DNA of 17,208 bases from Crenotrichaceae bacterium (GTDB taxonomy: Bacteria > Pseudomonadota > Gammaproteobacteria > Methylococcales > DRLZ01): assembly GCA_011322755.1 (NCBI GenBank), contig DRLZ01000339.1:1-17208 (forward strand), read 5' to 3'. This document shows, piece after piece, positions 14,036-17,208 of the stretch; the first letter of the stretch is position 1, and each line of letters begins with the position of its first letter. Both the position numbers and the translations under genes were made by a program. The notes beneath the pieces were generated by a model that saw nothing but the letters and a program-made list of their open reading frames with translations, was not told where the DNA came from and searched no databases.

Positions 14036-16747
14036 TTATGATCCTTCTTGCTGGATCAAATGATAGCGACCGCTGGTCAAACTGATTTGCTGAGGGTTTT
14101 GTACCCCACACCAGAATATTTTCAGACTCACTTGTTTATCATCCGCCAGACCAAACAGCAAACGATAATCACCTTGCGCGGACAAGCCATTGGATGCGTG
14201 TACTTCCCTGACTTGTTTGTCACCACTGGCGGATATCAGTTCTATCCGGCTACCCACTGCATTGGTATTACAATGAATCCCGTTACCTTTCAGCTCAAGC
14301 CCAATCCAGTGTTTATTAACAATGTTGTTTTGATAAATTGATAGTGGAGCAAACTGACGACTGATCAAAATATCCAGATCACCATCATTATCCAGATCAC
14401 TCAATGCAACACCGCGTGCCGTACCAGGTTCACCCAGCCCGACTTTTTCCGCAACGTCAACAAACTGCCCTCCCATATTCAGATACACCCGATTCACTTC
14501 GTCAGCAAAAATACATCGACCATACAGTGTTGCCCAGCGATCTGCATAGCCATGAATATCCGGACCAGTCAGACCAATACTGGCATTCCAGTACCAGAAA
14601 TCCTCGCATCGATCACCCGTCTTGTCATACGCATCATCAACCATGCCATTGGCCTGAACAATGTCTAAATACCCGTTCAAATCCAGATCACCCAGCGCCG
14701 CACCCCAGCCGAACCGTTTTTCATTCAGCGCATTTCTTGCCACCGCCTGATCCTGAAAAGTCTCGCTGCCCATTTGCTCCAGTGTTCCCTGATTCATCCA
14801 TAGCAAGCTGCCTTCTGCCTGTAGTTTTTCGTGGACATTTGACACATAGATATCAAGATAGCCGTTATTATCCAGATCGCCAATCGATGCATTCATGCCT
14901 TTGTAGGTATCTCTGCTGATGCTGCCAATCGTGTCGCCTGATATTCTCGCAAAACGCAAACTGCCTTGATTGATGTACAGCGAATCCGGTCCAAAATCAT
15001 TCGCGAAGTACAAATCGGTCAGCCCGTCCTGATTAAAATCACCTGTGCCAATGCCCAGCGTCCAGCGGGTTTCGTGCAAACCCATGGCTTTGCTTGATTG
15101 TTTTATGAATCCTTTATCCGTATGCAGATAAATATAATTCTCACCACCATTATTGGCGTTATACCAGGTGCGGTGCATGACATTGACCATGCGCCGGTCG
15201 CCTTCATATTCTTCTTCAGGCAAATCAAAAATATTGAATCTGGTTTTCTGGACATAACCTTGAAGATACGGCGGCATGGTATTGCCAACAATCAAATCCA
15301 GATCACCGTCGTTATTCAAATCCAGCACATTCGCTGATATGCCGACCACATAATCATTCAATCCTTGCTCCTCAGTGACATCAATGAATGTCACCTTACC
15401 TGTCTCCTTCCACAGGCTTTTCAACAACAACGGATAGCCAAAGCTGACAACCACGTATAAATCATCATCGCCATCTTTGTCATAGTCAAACCATAGTGCG
15501 CCGGAAGGCAACCCCTTGCTTTCAGGATGGTTAACGACGGCATCAAGCGCGGGCAAAGGCACACGCTCAAACTGGAATCTGCCTTTGTTGAGATAAAGTG
15601 CTGCCCGGTCGGGTGCCAGCTTCATCGAGTTGGTGAGAAACAGATCAGGCAAGCCATCATAATTCACATCGTTGACTGCCACAGTGTCCCCCACAGACAA
15701 AATCCATTTTCCGATATGTCTTAGTTTTGGGTCAACCCGGTCAAGTAAATCACTCGGACGTGATTGAATACCGGCATCTGCAGAATTGATTTCGGTAAAC
15801 ATTAACCCGCTATCTGCGATTGCATCTGGAACAATTCCAGATCGATAAACAACGCTTCCCGCAGTGGCAATAGCAACCACAACCAACCATCGATAAGCAT
15901 TCGCTTGAAGGTTTGTGAAAAGTCCATTCGTTGAACCAATTTTCAGATTGCGTGCATGCAACCATGTAAAACGCAACACAAAAAAACCAAACGCTGCATA
16001 GAACAAAGTGTTGTAGGTCTGAAATTTGTGCAATACAAAATCCAGCAATACGATTGCAAACGCCATCAACACCTGAGATTTTTTGCTGGCTGGAGAGGTC
16101 GCAGGATCTGTAATCATGAAAAAAGCGAACAGATAAAATGCCGGGGAAGTCAGTGTGCCCATAAACCAGGTTTCAGGTGGCATATGCCAGCGGGTTATCC
16201 ATGCTCTAAGTGCAAGCGCAATAAAATAAAACAGCAGGAATGAGCCAACCAGTGCCGTTCTTTGAATTCGGAACACAAAAAGCAGCAAAGCCGCGGTGAT
16301 CACAAACAGAGTCACTGCGATCGATCCTCCCCACTGGTAAGCCGGCGCTGAGCTGATCATCCCGTCGGCAACCAGCAAGCTCAGCACAATGCCAAATAAA
16401 GATGGATTGCACACATGCCGACCATTAAAAGTCAGCAGGTACTTGGAACTGATCGCAAAAAATACCGGAACCAAAGGAAACCACAGGCCGTGAGCATAGT
16501 TCACCAGAATAGAAAGTGAAGCGCCGGTAATCGCAGCGCTGAGTGGAAACAACAAGTTGTTGCTTCTAAAGAGGCGATGCAGCAACATATCGAACAAACA
16601 GGCAAACCCAATGGTTATCACTATCTGTGTAGCGCTTCGGTTAAAACCAAGCCAGGTTGTTCCAACAACAATATACGTAGCAAGCAAAGCCAGGATAACG
16701 ATACGCGGATCGTTGCGCTGTGGAAACTGATCCCATGTAACATTCAT
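14036..16747 (-). CDS. UnbU-UnbV-like fusion: RnfD/NqrB-like membrane domain plus FG-GAP propeller and ASPIC/UnbV domain
   Basis: 903 residues from ATG 16747, which overlaps the upstream stop by ATGA; the longer TTG start at 16801 is less likely. Residues 15-265 form about ten membrane helices resembling RnfD/NqrB, with LFPLSAAITGASLSI (66-80), NPSLFG (114-119) and the conserved MITDPATSP (211-219). The flavinylation segment reads DGMISSAP (128-135) and lacks the acceptor threonine. A further helix at 285-301 leads outward to seven FG-GAP calcium loops (starting at 360, 421, 476, 570, 624, 687 and 784), enough for a complete seven-bladed propeller. A C-terminal ASPIC/UnbV domain follows (about 828-895, NAVGSRIEL then GLSAQGDYRLLFGL). 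In enediyne clusters the corresponding UnbU and UnbV proteins are, to my knowledge, encoded separately; their function is unsettled. Second gene of the visible operon. Confidence 0.85.
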   Translation of the reverse strand: MNVTWDQFPQRNDPRIVILALLATYIVVGTTWLGFNRSATQIVITIGFACLFDMLLHRLFRSNNLLFPLSAAITGASLSILVNYAHGLWFPLVPVFFAISSKYLLTFNGRHVCNPSLFGIVLSLLVADGMISSAPAYQWGGSIAVTLFVITAALLLFVFRIQRTALVGSFLLFYFIALALRAWITRWHMPPETWFMGTLTSPAFYLFAFFMITDPATSPASKKSQVLMAFAIVLLDFVLHKFQTYNTLFYAAFGFFVLRFTWLHARNLKIGSTNGLFTNLQANAYRWLVVVAIATAGSVVYRSGIVPDAIADSGLMFTEINSADAGIQSRPSDLLDRVDPKLRHIGKWILSVGDTVAVNDVNYDGLPDLFLTNSMKLAPDRAALYLNKGRFQFERVPLPALDAVVNHPESKGLPSGALWFDYDKDGDDDLYVVVSFGYPLLLKSLWKETGKVTFIDVTEEQGLNDYVVGISANVLDLNNDGDLDLIVGNTMPPYLQGYVQKTRFNIFDLPEEEYEGDRRMVNVMHRTWYNANNGGENYIYLHTDKGFIKQSSKAMGLHETRWTLGIGTGDFNQDGLTDLYFANDFGPDSLYINQGSLRFARISGDTIGSISRDTYKGMNASIGDLDNNGYLDIYVSNVHEKLQAEGSLLWMNQGTLEQMGSETFQDQAVARNALNEKRFGWGAALGDLDLNGYLDIVQANGMVDDAYDKTGDRCEDFWYWNASIGLTGPDIHGYADRWATLYGRCIFADEVNRVYLNMGGQFVDVAEKVGLGEPGTARGVALSDLDNDGDLDILISRQFAPLSIYQNNIVNKHWIGLELKGNGIHCNTNAVGSRIELISASGDKQVREVHASNGLSAQGDYRLLFGLADDKQVSLKIFWCGVQNPQQISLTSGRYHLIQQEGS
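14042..14047 (-). promoter_or_regulatory. Shine-Dalgarno site fixing the desaturase start
   Basis: GAAGGA lies in the last codons of the UnbUV-like gene, 11 bases before the ATG at 14030. It supports that start over the in-frame extension to 14111, and implies translation coupled to the upstream gene. Confidence 0.5.
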
Positions 16748-17208
16748 ATCATCGCGATCTCGACATTTGGAATTTGACGCTGGAGTCGTATTTGCCTGCA
16801 AATGTTTGCCACTGCTTCCTCACCATCTTTGTAATAAACCAGATACAGTCTTCCAGCGACCTCAATACGACGGTAATCCTGTAATACCTTCAGCAAAGGA
16901 TTGGCTTCATGGAATCCAGCAATAAAATAATGCCAACATCCCTGGCGCCGCTGGTTATACACAAACCGCAGCAGGCCTTTAAAAATATCAGCGTCGTTAT
17001 TCTCTATACGAACAAAAGCAAGATAGAAAAACTGAATCTGTTGGCCGATATCAGGCAGCGGTTTCAATGGTGTGAATCTGGACATCATATTGTAAAACGG
17101 GCGCATCAGCATCAAACCTGTGCTATATGTTTCAATATGCGTCTGTCGAAATCCGCACTGATCCCATGCTGCTGCAAGTCCGGCAATTTGCTTATTTTTA
17201 ATCGCCAG
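16744..17208 (-). CDS. GNAT-like acyltransferase, C-terminal part (cut by window edge)
   Basis: The frame is open from the right edge to the stop at 16744-16746, giving 154 residues without a start. Near the left of the visible part is AAAWDQCGFRQTHIETYS. The second half contains a motif-like run from FIAGFHEANPLL through YRRIEVAGRLYLVYYKDGEE, which resembles the C-terminal half of GNAT-fold N-acyltransferases that make large lipid- or natural-product-type transfers. The full protein is probably more than 300 residues. The TTG at 17115 is an internal codon, not a start. The stop overlaps the ATG of the UnbUV-like gene as ATGA, so they are translationally coupled and belong to the same operon, whose promoter is outside the window. 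It might be the counterpart of the third enediyne-cassette protein (E3/UnbL), but I cannot establish that. Confidence 0.6.
   Translation of the reverse strand: MAIKNKQIAGLAAAWDQCGFRQTHIETYSTGLMLMRPFYNMMSRFTPLKPLPDIGQQIQFFYLAFVRIENNDADIFKGLLRFVYNQRRQGCWHYFIAGFHEANPLLKVLQDYRRIEVAGRLYLVYYKDGEEAVANICRQIRLQRQIPNVEIAMI

Noticed and set aside
14404..14919. 171-codon plus-strand ORF opposite the FG-GAP repeats
   Set aside because: It is antisense to the repeated calcium loops, has an abnormal composition rich in H, P, Q and S, and lacks a ribosome site; the repeats on the minus strand explain it.
14359..15330. Repeated short AT/GC motifs similar to atccagatcacc, first suspected as a DNA repeat array
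   Set aside because: They encode the conserved D-x-D-x-D-G calcium loops of the FG-GAP repeats on the minus strand; the repetition is at protein level, not a mobile or CRISPR repeat.

Overview
The window looks like accessory (secondary-metabolite or envelope-lipid) DNA from a Gram-negative bacterium, most likely a gammaproteobacterium. The evidence is the moderate, slightly AT-leaning base composition, a periplasmic-glucan synthase and OpgC pair, an AlkB-type hydroxylase, and tightly packed operons with ATGA stop/start overlaps. I cannot name the species. There are no tRNA or rRNA genes, no insertion sequences and no CRISPR arrays. Thirteen protein genes fill nearly all of it; one runs off the right edge. 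The only gap over 300 bases is 5203-5590.

Left block (37-5202): on the minus strand, a NodU/CmcH-type carbamoyltransferase (2254-4026) is followed 3 bases later by a 737-residue protein made of two haem-oxygenase-like diiron domains (37-2250). Only the second domain keeps its likely metal ligands. Divergent from them, 39 bases away, is an AlkB-type membrane monooxygenase (4066-5202).

Gap (5203-5590): it holds an imperfect stem-loop, a possible frame-broken small minus-strand ORF and a candidate promoter for the next operon.

Middle block (5591-10061, plus strand): a glucan operon. It encodes an NdvB-like protein with a periplasmic GH17 domain and a membrane GT2 synthase, then an OpgC-family membrane transferase, then a small PAP2-type membrane phosphatase or transferase. 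Together they would make a beta-1,3-type periplasmic or exported glucan and decorate it.

Right block (17208 down to 10050, minus strand): a seven-gene operon. In transcription order it holds the C-terminus of a GNAT-like protein; a fusion of an RnfD/NqrB-like membrane domain to a seven-repeat FG-GAP/ASPIC-UnbV domain (resembling a fusion of enediyne-cassette UnbU and UnbV); a membrane desaturase; a secreted, membrane-anchored NTF2-like protein; a second desaturase; an AurF-like diiron N-oxygenase; and a hexapeptide-repeat acyltransferase. This operon meets the glucan operon tail to tail with a 12-base overlap.

The most striking property is five non-haem diiron-type oxidative enzymes from four different architectures (two FADS-like desaturases, AlkB, AurF, haem-oxygenase-like) in 17 kb, together with carbamoyl and acyl transferases and an UnbUV-like fusion, but no PKS, NRPS or carrier protein in view. 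My inference is a pathway for an oxidised, probably lipid-derived and possibly N-oxygenated and carbamoylated product. The assembly genes may lie outside the window. Whether the glucan operon belongs to that pathway is unknown.
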